Source: Chrysoperla carnea (lineage: Eukaryota > Arthropoda > Insecta > Neuroptera > Chrysopidae). Taken from it: a DNA stretch of 64,000 nt. The translations under genes and the position numbers were made by a program. Positions 11,432-22,640 of this stretch are shown piece after piece (position 1 is the first letter of the stretch; every line of letters begins with the position of its first letter). The notes below the pieces were generated by a model. The model was not told the origin of the DNA. It worked only from the letters and a program-made list of their open reading frames with translations, and ran no database searches. The DNA is taken from assembly GCF_905475395.1 (NCBI RefSeq), contig NC_058342.1, positions 8,120,001 through 8,184,000 of the forward strand. Reading direction: 5' to 3'.

Positions 11432-12064
11432 GTACACATTGAAAAGGTCTACAGAAAAATCCGTGATGGTACATGTCTATCTCTTATGGATAACCCACAA
11501 TAACTTCTTCTGTCATTGTATGATAGTAGTTTTAAAATATAAATTATATTCTATTCTAAGGTTAATTTTTAAATCGCACTTATAGCAATTATAAGTACCT
11601 ACATAAGGTGAGATAAGATTAGATTAAATAAAACCATAATTTATGGATTGCAATCTATTAAGATCTTGATTAAAATTTACAGTTAGATCAATTTAATATT
11701 AGGGAAATTATTTTCAAAAATCGTGATTTAAGGTGAGATATGTAAGTTCAGAAAAAGTACTTAATAGAATAGGTATCTTTTGTTGTTGATGCTTGTTGAT
11801 TATCTTTTGTTTTTAGTCGCACGAATAGCAAATTATTTTTTATAATTAAAATCGTTGTTTAAGTTGAAGTATTTCAGTAAAAAAAAAAAAAGAACTGAAT
11901 AGAATAGGTATCTTTTGTTTTTTATGATTGCTGATTATCTTTTGTTTCTAAATGGTAAGAATTTAGATATTTTTTACTGCGGCACATACTAATAATATGG
12001 CAATTTGTGCATAGGTAATCATATATATAGAACTGAGTAAATTTTGTACAGAAATTATAAAGTC
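11432..12064. other. Non-coding stretch with a 135-base duplication
   Basis: No gene is seen. AATAGAATAGGTATCTTTTG and its downstream context occur at about 11763 and 11898, part of a degenerate 135-base tandem duplication. The 5' end of the Helitron that follows should lie in this stretch, but Helitron 5' ends (TC only) cannot be placed by eye. Confidence 0.6.
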
Positions 12065-15000
12065 ATGTCTGGAAGACGTCGTCGTTCGAACATAGGTCGT
12101 AGTACAGTGAGTGCCAGAAGAGATGAAGAATCTTCAACGGAACGTGAGGCTCGCCTCAGTCAGCTTCGGGATAGATATAGAGCTGAGAGAGAGAGAGAGA
12201 GAGAAAATCTTCAGTAGAGCGTGAGGTTCACCGCAGCCGAGATAGGGAAAGACATCGAATACAGAGAGCCAGAGAATCATCAGCACGAGTTACTAGTTCA
12301 TGGGTGAATAAAGAAAATTCTGCCATGAATTACGATCCTTCGATTTCTTACAAGGACGATCGTATAGTATCAATAGGTACTATGTCAGTAGTGTGTGAAC
12401 ATTGCTTGGCATTGAAATTCAAGGACGAATCGAAAGGCATGTGTTGCTTACAAGGAAAAGTCAAATTAGAAGTTCTCCCTCCACCTGAACCACTTCACTC
12501 TCTTCTTACGGATGATCATCAGAAATCCAAGCAATTCATGCGCAATATACGCCGTTATAATAACGCATTTCAAATGACCTCTTTTAAGAGTAAGCAAGTC
12601 GTTGAGCGTGGGTTCATGCCTACATTTAAAATTCAAGGGCAAGTGTACCACTTAGCTGGGAGCTTGCTACCACTTCGACCCGATGATCACAAATTTCTGC
12701 AAATATATTTTATTGCAGATCTAGATACACAAGCATCTACGCGGTGTACAAGTGTTGCACAGCCAATTGATAGAGATTTGATTAGATCTCTCCAAGATAT
12801 GTTACATTCTCATAATTGCTACATACAGTCTTTCAAAACTGCGATTGAGAGTGTTCCAGCAGATACTCCTGACTTTAATGTCGTAATCCATGCAAATTAA
12901 GTTCCTGTTGGAGAACACAGAGGACGATACAATGCGCCTTCCACGAGTGAAGTAGCAGTGGTGATAGCTGGACAGCAATTAGACAAAAGAGATATTGTAT
13001 TGCATAGTCGTGATGATAATTTGCAAAAAATTTCAGAGTTACACAGATCTTATGACAGCTTACAATATCCTTTGATGCTATGTCGTGGAGAAAATGGTTA
13101 TGCCATTAATATTTCTCAAGTTGACCCAATCGATGGTACACCTCTGCGTATAACAGTGTCATGTATGAACTACTATTGCTACCGTATAATGACAAGACGT
13201 AACAATTTCAATACTTTGCTTAGATATGGAATGTTAACAAACCAATACTTGGTAGATCAATATGCGAAAATTGAATCTGAGAGATTGGCCTACAATCGTA
13301 ATAAACCAAATTAAATTAAGAGCTGAAAATTACGTTCATCTTCAGGATGCTTTACAGGCGAATGAACACCGCAACGGCATTGGGCAGTTGGTTATACTGC
13401 CTTCATCATTCACAGGTGGACCTCGATATTTACACGAAAAATCGCAAGACGCCATGACTTACGTAAGAAATTACGGCAAACCTGATTTATTTATAACTGC
13501 AACATGTAACCCAAATTGGCCGGAAATCAAAGAAAATATTAACACCAATTTAACTCCACAAGACAGATACGATATAGTTAACAGAGTTTTCCATTTAAAA
13601 GTACAAAAACTCCTGCACCTCATTAACAAGTCTCATATATTCGGTCCGCCGCGCTGTCATATGTACACAATAGAATGGCAGAAACGTGGCATGCCACATG
13701 TACACCTGTTAGTGTGGTTAGTGAACAAAATTAGACCAAACCAAATTGACAGGGTTATTTCAGCTGAATTACCGGATAAAGATGAAGATCCTATCCTGTA
13801 CGAAATCGTAAAGAAACATATGGTACACGGGCCCTTGCGGGACTTGAAACCCGAATTCTCCATGCATGCGAGATTCTAAATGCAGCAAAAAATTTCCGAA
13901 GTCGTTCCAAACTCAAACAAGTACTAGCGATGACGGATATCCCAAATATCGTCGACGATCGCCAGAACAGGATGGGCAAAATGCTACCGTCCGAAACCAT
14001 GATATTGATAACCGATGGCTCGTTCTCTATAATCCGCTCCTTTTGAAAATTTTTGATGCCCACATCAACGTAGAGTTGTGCAATTCAATAAAGTCAATTC
14101 AATATGTTACTAAGTACATTAATAAAGGCAGTGATCAAGCCACTTTCAGCATACAATCACTAAATGAAGTGGAAAAATATCAGTCTGGACGTTACATCTG
14201 CAGCTCTGAAGCTGTATGGAGGATTTTATCATTCGAAGTGCACAACCGGGCTCCCACAATTGTCCACCTTGCAGTTCATTTAGAAAATGGACAAAGAGTA
14301 CACTTCACAGAGAACAATATACAAGAAGTTGTTAATAACCCGCGGGATATAACATTGACAGCATTCTTCAAGTTATGTGCTCAAGATGATTTCGCGAAAA
14401 CACTGACGTATGACAGAGTTCCAGGTTACTATACATGGAACCAGAGTTCTAAAACTTTTCAACGGCGAAAACAAGGTACTGCGGTTGATGGTTTCCCCGG
14501 AGTAAAAAAAACGGATGCTCTTGGCAGAGTCTACGTGGTTCATCCCAACAACAGCGAATGCTTTTATCTGAGAATGTTATTGCATATTGTAAAAGGCCCG
14601 ACATCCTTTGCATACCTAAGAACTGTACAAGGTGTTGTTTACAATACTTATCAAGCAGCATGTAAAGCTATGGGGCTCTTGGAAGACGATTCTCACTGGG
14701 AAAACACATTATCAGAAGCAGCTGTTTGTAGTTCAGCTACATCATTAAGATATTTATTTGCCGTCATAGTAGTGTTTTGTCAAGTAACTGATTCTGTTAA
14801 TCTATGGAATAAATTTCAAGAAAATATGGCCAGTGATATTCTGATTCGGCGACGGCGAGAGTTAAACTCAGATGATGTACAATATGATCAAAACATATTT
14901 GACGAAGCATTATTGGAATTGAACAAAGTAGTGCAATTACTTTCGGGTAAATCGATCAAGGATTTTGGGCTGCCGATGCCAGCTAATACTACTAACTCAG

Positions 15001-16330
15001 ATTTAACTAACAGTGCCGAATACACAAGAGAAACATCATACGATCAAACGAGACTTTTACAAAATATAGCTCAAGATGAGCCACGATTAAACATCGATCA
15101 GAAAAAAGTATTCACTGCATTACTATCAACAATTGATAACAATGAAGGGAAATTGTTTTTCCTTGATGCCCCAGGAGGTACAGGAAAAACATTTTTAATC
15201 AATCTGCTTTTAAAAAAAGTGAGATCTATCGGAAAAATTGCATTAGCTGTTGCGTCATCCGGCATTGCCGCTACGCTTTTGGAAGGAGGCCGAACCGCAC
15301 ACTTCACATTCAAGCTCCCGCTGAAAATCGCCACCGATGATAATAACAGCGTCTGTAGTGTTTCTAAACAGAGAAATACAGGAAAATTGATGCGTGACTG
15401 CTCATTAATAGTCTGGGACGAAGCTACCATGTCAAACAAGACGTCTGTGGAAGCACTGGATAGGACAATGCCCGATTTGCGCAACAAAAATTCACCTATG
15501 GGTGGATGTACAATTCTGTTCTCAGGAGATTTCCGTCAAATCCTACCAGTTGTGACTCGAGGAACACGTGCTGACGAAATAAATGCTTGCCTACAAAGAT
15601 CCAACATTTGGCCACATGTCAATAAATTACAGCTTAAAACTAACATGAGGGTTTCGTCATCTTCACGTGAGAACAGGCTATTTCCAGAGATGCTGCTAAA
15701 AGTTGGCAATGGAGAGTTAACACAAGGTGAGGGAAGGATTGACCTAGAAAACCTTTGCGTTTTGATAGACAACATCCAAGAGTTAGTCAACAATGTCTAT
15801 CCTGACATTGGTAACATAAGTTATAAGACAATATCTTGTTTTAAAAAAAGAGCGATTCTGTCATCAACTAACGAACAAGCAGATAAAGTAAATAACTTGA
15901 TTCTTTCAAAGATTGATGCGCCGACGAAAATATACTACTCGGTCGATACTGTTCTCGATTTGGAAGAAGCTGTTCATTTTCCTACAGAATTTCTAAACTC
16001 TTTGAACCCGCCTGGACTCCCTCCTCACAAAATGGTGTTGGAAGTAGGGTGTCCTGTTATTTTATTAAGAAACCTGAATCCACCTAAACTTTGCAATGGC
16101 ACGCGTTTGCTGGTAAAATCATTGAAAACTTTCATAATATAGTGCACAATACTCACAGGATGTGGTACCGGAGAAGATGTATGGATTCCCCGAATCCCTC
16201 TGATACCATCGGATTTACCCTTACAATTTAAACGTTTACAGTTTCCGGTAAAAAAAAGTAAAAGTAAAAATGTAGTGTATGAATTTAGATATTCCAAAGA
16301 TAGCAGGAAATCTTCATGGTATAGGGAAAG
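12065..16330 (+). pseudogene. Helitron RepHel (HUH nuclease plus Pif1-like helicase), broken
   Basis: This encodes the single large protein of a canonical animal Helitron, which nicks and transfers one strand and unwinds DNA for rolling-circle transposition. It starts MSGRRRRSNIGRSTVSARRD, typical of Helitron N-termini. A GA-dinucleotide run near 12185-12206 causes the first frameshift. The frame at 12304 carries the Cys-containing N-terminal region. A nonsense TAA at 12898-12900 and frameshifts near 13310 and 13860 follow. The Rep domain shows FITATCNPNWPEI, the HUH motif HVHLLVWL near 13698, and the two-tyrosine motif YVTKYINK near 14102. The helicase has Walker A (GGTGKTF, near 15176), Walker B (VWDEATM) and GDFRQILPVV. 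A last frameshift near 16140 precedes IPRIPLIPSDLP, and the final helicase motifs are missing. At least five disabling lesions are visible. Confidence 0.93.
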
Positions 16331-16339
16331 GGGGATTGT

Positions 16340-16463
16340 TTTACTCCAAATTTAACGCGTGCGGGCCATGGGCAGTAATGAATAAATCAAAACTACTGGA
16401 TCGATTTTAATCACATAGGCTATATAATTTATACCCGTGCGAAACCAGAGCGGGCCGCTATGT
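16340..16463 (+). mobile_element. Helitron 3' terminal region
   Basis: The stretch AAAACTACTGGATCGATTTTAAT followed by ACCCGTGCGAAACCAGAGCGGGCCGCTA has the arrangement of arthropod Helitron 3' ends, which finish with a GC-rich segment and CTRR. Here the end reads GCTAT, one base off. It lies about 130 bases after the last recognisable Rep-helicase codons, as expected. Confidence 0.7.
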
Positions 16464-17040
16464 TTTTATATACAACGTTCACAGTTTTTCTGTAGTGTAT
16501 TTTGTATCAGCATTGCACCCGTGCGGACAGGCATCATTTGTATTTCTTTTTTCAGAAGTTACCTTAGTCACTCATTCCTGACTCTGATGCATAGGGGTTC
16601 TTCTTGCAGGAATTAGATCTAGGGATAAATCCTCTGGGAACGAATTGGGTTTAATTACTCACTTCCCACTTGGGCCCAACTTTAACATCTGGCACCCGCT
16701 TTTAATACCTTCTAACTCTTAAACCTTAAATACCTATTTTTTTATAACAATTGTTGAGGACGATCTGCAGTCTGAGGGCACTGTGGAAAGCTTTTCAGAC
16801 GAAAGTAATGTCGTTTTATCGTCGTTATAATAATAATACAAATATTTTTCTTGCAAAATTAAAAAGAGTCAACAGAAATTGGAGACGTTGCTTTGCTTCA
16901 GGAAATCGATAAAGAATCGAAATTAAGTCATTTATTTTCTTACCATAATCTGTACAGTTTAGAATATTTTTCTTAATACCAAGGAAGGAATACCAAGGTT
17001 CATTACTAGCTTATGTTCAAAGCGAAGTAATTAATACTAA
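16464..17040. other. Non-coding stretch
   Basis: No gene is recognised. ACCCGTGCGGACAGGC near 16516 resembles the preceding Helitron 3' end and may be a second short Helitron-end fragment. The rest is AT-rich without clear repeats. Confidence 0.4.
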
Positions 17041-17047
17041 AAGAGTA

Positions 17048-18985
17048 TTGGCATTGTCATTACTAAGGATTTGTTATACAGAATTTATGAAGGAACAACT
17101 AGAAGATGCTGATCTACATGTCAGTGTTTTTAGCACTGATGCTTTAAAAGATTTCATTTCGAAAGAATTTAAAAACAAAATTAACATAGTATATTTCTCT
17201 AAAAAACCGTTTGTAATGTCTTCCGAAATCGACATAAAAACTGTAAGTGACGAGGACGTACAAAATTTAATTTTTTTTAACTTTTTTAAATAAATAGTCC
17301 GACGGATCCAGCTGTGGTTAGAGAAACTACGATTCGTAGTTTAAAAATAGCTGAAGAATGCGGTAAAATTATTTTACCGTTACTTACGATTTAGAAATGG
17401 TCAAAATTGCGTTACGTATACGGAGTGCTGACAGTCAATTCAACAATTCAAATTCGTTTAACATAATTTTGTCATTTTTCAAAGCAATCGGGATATTCGT
17501 TGCAAGTTCTGGATTAACAAACATTCTTATCGAAAGTGATATACTAGAAAATCGCTCAGTCAATGCCTTTTTAACTGGAAAGCATTTTAATCGGTGCAAA
17601 AAAATACATCCAAAACTTTCGCTCGCTCTAAAAATTTTGTATTTTAAAAGATTTTTTACAAACGAATGAACTCGATTTAGATAATGTAAAAGAATATTTG
17701 GACTGATTTAATGAACAAAACGAAATTGTCAAATAGAAAATGAAAATATTGTAGAAATATTTTATAAATATCAGTTATGCAAAAGAAACACTAGAAGGGA
17801 GCTACGGAAAAACGCCACAAATATACTTAATGTATACAATATTGGTGGATCATTATATGATGTTAGATTTTCCTATTCGCTCAGACGATTTACAACTGTT
17901 CATTTACGTTCTAAAAAAAATTACACATATTTTTTTTGCTTTTAATCATCAAAATTATGCAAGATATATGGCTATTCATTGTGATAAATTAAGTAATGTA
18001 AAAAAATACACATTCCGGATTATTGAACGAATGTAATCCAACGTTTTTAGGTGTTCGTAGAACTAACAAATCTTTTTCAAGAATTCCAACATATCTAACT
18101 TTGGAACAAACGATAAATGCTGATCTAGAACCTCTGGAATAACAAATTCTTATTAGGCGAGACAAAAATGGTCAATAACTCAATCATTGAGGTCAAAAAT
18201 CATTTCACAATTATTAGAATTTTGTGATATCAAAGCTAAAGATGATATAACAAAAGATTTAGAACAAACATCTTTTAATAGATTCAAAAATCAATTAGAT
18301 GATTTAGTCAAATATATAAATCAATCTACGAATCCATTTTCGCAAGATTTGTCTGAAAATCATTTATATAACATTGCGAAAGCCCAATTGGTAGATGACC
18401 AAGTTTTTACACTGGATAGAAGTTAAAGGTGAGAGTCAACAGTATCTGTTTATAAATGAAACTAAGACAAAATCCGAAAGTCGAATCTTCAAGCGATTAC
18501 AAGAAATAAAATAATTAATTTTGAGCAAAAAAATTTAGAAAAAGTTAAAATCAATGGCAAAATTAAAGAAATAAAACTACAAAGAGATGTATTTGGGCGT
18601 TTACTTTATGCATCTTTAACTTGCAGAAAATGAATATTGAAAAAGCTTTAAATTATCATTAATCACCGATATCATTTTCTTTTTGTCACACTGAAGGCAC
18701 GATATGTTAAACGGCAAAAAGTTTAGTAATTAGTGAATTACTTTCTTCTCAAAGTGAAATTGAAAATCCTCCAGATGCCGATATCCACATACTTGATGGT
18801 TTTTATTTACTACACACATTAAAAAATATACCTGATAAGTACAGAAAAATATCGAGCCACATTTTGAACTTAACTTTTAATAGAAAAGAAGTGCACATTA
18901 TTTTTGATAAGTATAAGAGTCCAAGTTTGAAAGATTTCGAGAATGAAACAAGAGGAGAAGAGTATACTCGTTATGATGTACGCAA
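17048..18985 (+). pseudogene. Pseudogene of an uncharacterised, probably TE-linked protein family
   Basis: A long series of reading-frame pieces in changing frames can be followed from about 17280 to 18985. Recognisable blocks in order are: RETTIRSLKIAEECGKIILP (17309-17370), MVKIALRIRSADSQFN with SGLTNILIESD and LTGKHFNRCKKIHP (17397-17669), YAKETLEGSYGKTPQIYLMY and FNHQNYARYMAIHCDKL (17770-18036), an Arg/Leu-rich block (18187-18426), and a final block HILDGFYLLHTLKNIPDKY ... EVHIIFDKYKSPSLKDFENE (18790-18950). I recognise this order from uncharacterised proteins that recur in many invertebrate genomes. I do not know a name or a proven function. The last block resembles the start of PIN/FEN-like nuclease folds, which is inference. 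At least eight stops or frame changes break it. It is cut at its 3' end by the Helentron starting near 18986. Confidence 0.6.
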
Positions 18986-19085
18986 AGATTTAAAACTTCT
19001 TTAGCGGCGTTGTGCACTTTTTTTGGAATGGGTAAAAAATGTTAAACTCGCGTCAAGACACGTGACCTGATCGAAAATTCGTAAG
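18986..19085 (+). repeat. Helentron 5'-terminal unit (single copy)
   Basis: About 97 bases matching the unit that is triplicated at 28813-29103. It includes the imperfect palindrome TCAAGACACGTGACCTGA at 19053-19070 around an E-box CACGTG. Confidence 0.8.
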
Positions 19086-19341
19086 ACGGATGGAGAGTAG
19101 ACAGCTGGCGCGGCGTAGGAGAGGGAGTATCCCCCTCTCTTTCTACGGCGCGGCGAAAATGTATGCCTGCGCCTGCTGTTTCGTTTAGGCGACGCAGGGC
19201 GCTTGCGCGACTGTTCGTGTGTGCTTATGTTAACGCGTGCTACGCGCATCCATGGATGGTGACAGCTGATGGCTCGAACGTCTGTGTAGTGGCCATACTG
19301 CTGTGTATCCGTAAAATTCGTGTACGTAAAGTGTTTAAAAT

Positions 19342-19401
19342 ATGGAAATTGAAAAAAGTGCATCTATTAATGAAAAAAGTGACGAAGAAATAGCGAAATA
19401 A
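19342..19401 (+). CDS. Conserved 19-residue upstream ORF in the Helentron leader
   Basis: This short ORF (MEIEKSASINEKSDEEIAK) starts at the first ATG of the leader and ends with TAA one base before the inferred main start codon at 19403. The second Helentron copy has the same ORF at 29281-29340 with one K-to-Q change and the same spacing. It may be a regulatory upstream ORF permitting termination-reinitiation, or the remnant of an N-terminal exon. Conservation between only two related copies does not prove selection. Confidence 0.45.
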   Translation: MEIEKSASINEKSDEEIAK

Positions 19402-19406
19402 AATGA

Positions 19407-19775
19407 GTGAGTACTTTATAAATATACTAGATGAAAATTAAATTAATTTGCATTTTTTAATCAATATAATTTTATTTTATTATTATTCAGGTTAGGTCAG
19501 GTTTAATTGATTTTCATTTATTAATTAATATAATTTCATTATTAAGATTAGGTTTCGATCGAGTCTACCGTACTGCTTGACGAAATTATTAATATAGATA
19601 CATATGTACTTACACATTATAGATGTATATATTTGTAATATGTTTACACTTTATAGCATTAACCTATATTTCATAACATCACAATAAGCACATGTGCGTT
19701 GTAGTTTTACCAAACAAATAATTTCGAATGAAAATAAATGAAACAAGATAATAATAAATAATCTTCGTTTTTCAG
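19407..19775 (+). other. Candidate first intron of the Helentron gene
   Basis: The donor GTGAGT at 19407 follows ATGA; the acceptor TTTTTCAG ends at 19775. Splicing puts the start codon one base before the exon junction and leads into a Lys/Glu/Arg-rich exon. The donor is conserved in copy 2 (29346); there the acceptor has changed to TTTTTGAG. An A-run right after the acceptor has lost the exact frame by one base in copy 1. Confidence 0.55.
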
Positions 19776-19987
19776 AGGAAGAAAAAAAAAAAAAGAACGA
19801 AATCGAGAATACCAAAGGGCATGGCGTCAGCGTAAAAAAGATTTGAAAAAAAAAGATTCGAAGGAAGAGAAAAAAGAAGAAGACATCGTGAGAATCAAAG
19901 GGCATATTATCAACGTACAAATGGTTTAAAGGATAATGACAAAAATGTACAAGAATTGCTCCAAAAGAAATTGGATGATTTTCAAAT
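19776..19987 (+). pseudogene. Helentron N-terminal basic exon (STPR-like repeats)
   Basis: One frame reads ERNREYQRAWRQRKKDLKK and then, after a small break, HRENQRAYYQRTNG and a coiled-coil-like end. The recurring REYQRAxRQR pattern resembles the STPR repeats found at the N-termini of many animal Helitron proteins, thought to bind DNA. It is joined to the OTU exon by the intron at 19988-20084. The A-run at its start and a frame change near 19860 make it non-functional here. Confidence 0.6.
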
Positions 19988-20084
19988 GTAATTTAATTTC
20001 ATATTTTAAATATTATAATATATATATATCATTCATATTCTTATTATTTTATTTTATTTTATGATTTCTTTGTTTATTTCGCAG
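19988..20084 (+). other. Candidate 97-base intron in the Helentron gene
   Basis: The donor GTAATT follows TTTCAAAT; the acceptor ATTTCGCAG ends at 20084. Removing it joins the basic exon to the OTU exon in frame. The same intron in copy 2 has a better donor (GTAAGT at 29921), supporting the call. Confidence 0.75.
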
Positions 20085-21639
20085 GAAAAACAAGAAATTG
20101 GACAGTAATGAAGACCAAGAGAATATTGTGCAATGCAGAGTTTCTCAAAATTTAGAAAATGTACAGCTCGAACAAAATCAATTCCTCACCCAACAACTTC
20201 GTATATATAAAGAGAGTCACGAATGCATTACCCCCAAAGTCATTCTACACAGAACTACAGATATTCCGGGTGATGATAATTTTCTTTTCCACTCACTCAT
20301 ACGTGTTCTGCAATTTCAAATTTCGACTTGTGATTTAATAAGACAGTTACGTGATTCACCTTATTTAAACTCCTGCCACAATCCACAGGAAGCATATAAC
20401 ATACTCTCAAGTAACAATGAATATGGAGACTTGGATTGTTTATACTTGTTTGCAAAAATTTACAATCAAAATATTTGTGTGCATTACCACTATTTCAACG
20501 TAATTTCAAAAAATGAAGCTTCTGTCATTTTAAAGCAAATGATACACATAATTTGATTCATCTTGATCTTCGTGAGCTGCACTTTACGCCCTACTTCTCT
20601 GATGATGAAAAGAAGAAAGAAGATGAAAGAAAACAAAAGCAGAAAAACAAAGAATATTCTAAGCGCTATCGAGATAAAAAAGAATATCAAATTTACAAAC
20701 AGGCCCGTCCGCCAGAGATGTGTTGGATGACCAACCAGTCATTCATACTTCACAAATTGCAGGCCCGTCCACCGGAGGTGTGCCATATGTTCCACCAGTT
20801 ATCTGTAGTTCCCAAATTGCAGATTTATTGTCGAGAGATGTACCTTCAAGTCTATCAATACATTCTAACTACAATTCTATCGAAGATAAAGTGCGTCAAA
20901 GGCATTTTCGTGCTTGAATTTGGTCATGCTTGTGACATTTGTGACAGACTGTGGTTCAGAAAAGATTTGAAATATTTGCAGAATAACGATGCAACTCCAA
21001 AAATTGAATTTATAAGAACATTGCTCTCAAACATTGCTATACTGAAAATAAAAATATGTTCGACTTGCTTTACAGCCATTCAAAAGGAACGTATCCTACC
21101 ACTATCAGTTTACAATGGATTCAAATATCCACCACTTCCAGACTGTCTTAAAGACTTTCCTTTGGACTTGGTAACTGAAAGACTTATATAGCCAAGGATT
21201 TCATTTATGCAAATTCGAAGGCTTCGGCATGTTCACGGTCAATATGGAATATACGGGCAGGTGATAAATGTCCCGATTGAAGTAAACACAATGGTGCATC
21301 AGTTACCAAGACAAGTGGATGATGATCATGCTATAACAGTTCACATTAAAAGGAAAAAAATTCACAAATCTAGCTACGTGTATGGTATAGTGACCAAGAG
21401 AAAAATAAAAGTGTGGTTACGATATTTAAAAGATACTCCTCTTTACAAGTTCTACGGTGTTTTAGTTGAAGATGGTTTTTTGAATGATAGAAGTTATGAC
21501 GTTGAAGATGAAATCATCTTTGATGTAGATGGCGACAATGACATTTTAGAACAAATACCCATCGAGGAAAGTTTAATCGCACAGCAGCAAACATTGATGT
21601 GGAACGACGATATGTACTTGAGAATCGCTCCAGGCGAAG
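20085..21639 (+). pseudogene. Helentron OTU-like domain and Cys-rich N-terminal region
   Basis: The first part (20085-20600) is an OTU-type cysteine-protease-like domain. The block usually reading DGNCLF is here GDDNFLFHSL, so the catalytic cysteine and neighbouring glycine are replaced. The C-terminal histidine block HNLIHLDLRELHFTPY is reached only after a frameshift near 20540. A Lys/Glu-rich segment follows, then a 60-base duplication (20700-20828). Next is a zinc-binding-like region (ACDICDRLWF ... ICSTCFTAI) that precedes Rep in Helentrons. An in-frame TAG at 21189-21191 is followed by RLRHVHGQYGIYGQVINVP and a block ending RIAPGEG, which is interrupted by the intron at 21640. The OTU domain probably processed the polyprotein or removed ubiquitin; this copy could do neither. 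Confidence 0.8.
20701..20828 (+). repeat. 60-base tandem duplication inside Helentron coding DNA
   Basis: AGGCCCGTCC recurs at 20701 and 20761 and CAAATTGC at 20753 and 20813, a 60-base (20-codon) period. In one frame it encodes a Pro/Ser/Gly-rich linker (SQIAGPSTGG). Confidence 0.8.
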
Positions 21640-21745
21640 GTAGTTTTTTTATTTTTTCATGTTTCTTTAATTTATCGAACAAGAAGATTGAGACAATACT
21701 CATATTTCCACTCGGATAATACCCTCCTGGATCCAAGGCTACAAC

Positions 21746-21746
<1 letters not shown>

Positions 21747-21783
<37 letters not shown>
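21747..21783 (+). repeat. A37 homopolymer
   Basis: An uninterrupted run of 37 A, followed by AAATA units. It looks like the tail of a retroposed sequence (plus orientation) within the Helentron intron. Confidence 0.9.
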
Positions 21784-21785
<2 letters not shown>

Positions 21786-22402
21786 AAATAAAATAAAATT
21801 TTTTTTATTAAAAAAGTAAAATTAATTAAAACTTCATTAATTGTTGCCAATTGGGTCCAAAGAATGAATGCTTGAGGAATTGTGTTTATACGAGGAGTTT
21901 CGACTTAGGCTACATCACACCCACCGAACCAAAAAAAAAAAGAGGAAAAATTTACAAAAATTTACAAAAAATAAAAACAAACAAAATGTCAGTAAATAGG
22001 CAAATTTAAATTAAAATTAAAACTTGAGTTCCCCAAAATCATTTAAAAAAAAAAAAGAGAAAGGTCATAACTAAATTTTTTTTATTTATTGATGCATTTA
22101 AAATACAATATTTTTTTTCATTACAATTCATCAAAATAAAAAAATGGCCGAGAGCTGATACCCGGATGGCCAGGCACGCGACGCACAAACACAGAATCGC
22201 ACGCAGCATCGCAGGCGGTAAACACGGCGCGAAAGGTCGTGATTGGATCACGGCGGCACCAGGCACTAATAATAAAACAAAAACAACGAGTCAACAAGTG
22301 ACCTGATGGTCTTCTTGATAAAAAAGGATACTTTTAACCTTTGCATCGAGCAAGTGAAGAGCTCGGAATTATTATATTCATTCGTGGTGAAATATAAAAA
22401 TA

Positions 22403-22640
22403 AAATAGAATCGAACATAAATTAAATTGGACCGACATCGTGATCAAAATCAATCAATCGACATCGATTATTAAACAAGTAAAATAAAATCGACATTAAT
22501 TAAAATTGGACCGACATCGTGGATAGAATTAACGAATCGACAATGATTATTAACATAAAAAAATCAAATCGAACTTTAATTAGATTGGACCGACATCGTG
22601 TTTATAATTAATGGATCGACAACGACTTATTAAACAGAAG
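22403..22640 (+). repeat. 79-base tandem repeat, three copies
   Basis: GGACCGACATCGTG occurs at 22429, 22508 and 22587, an exact 79-base period. Each unit also contains ATCGAC and ATTAAAC-like segments. Other positions diverge, so the array is not very recent. Confidence 0.9.

Noticed and set aside
15098-15487. Minus-strand ORF over the Helitron helicase
   Set aside because: It is a shadow of the plus-strand helicase with Walker motifs.
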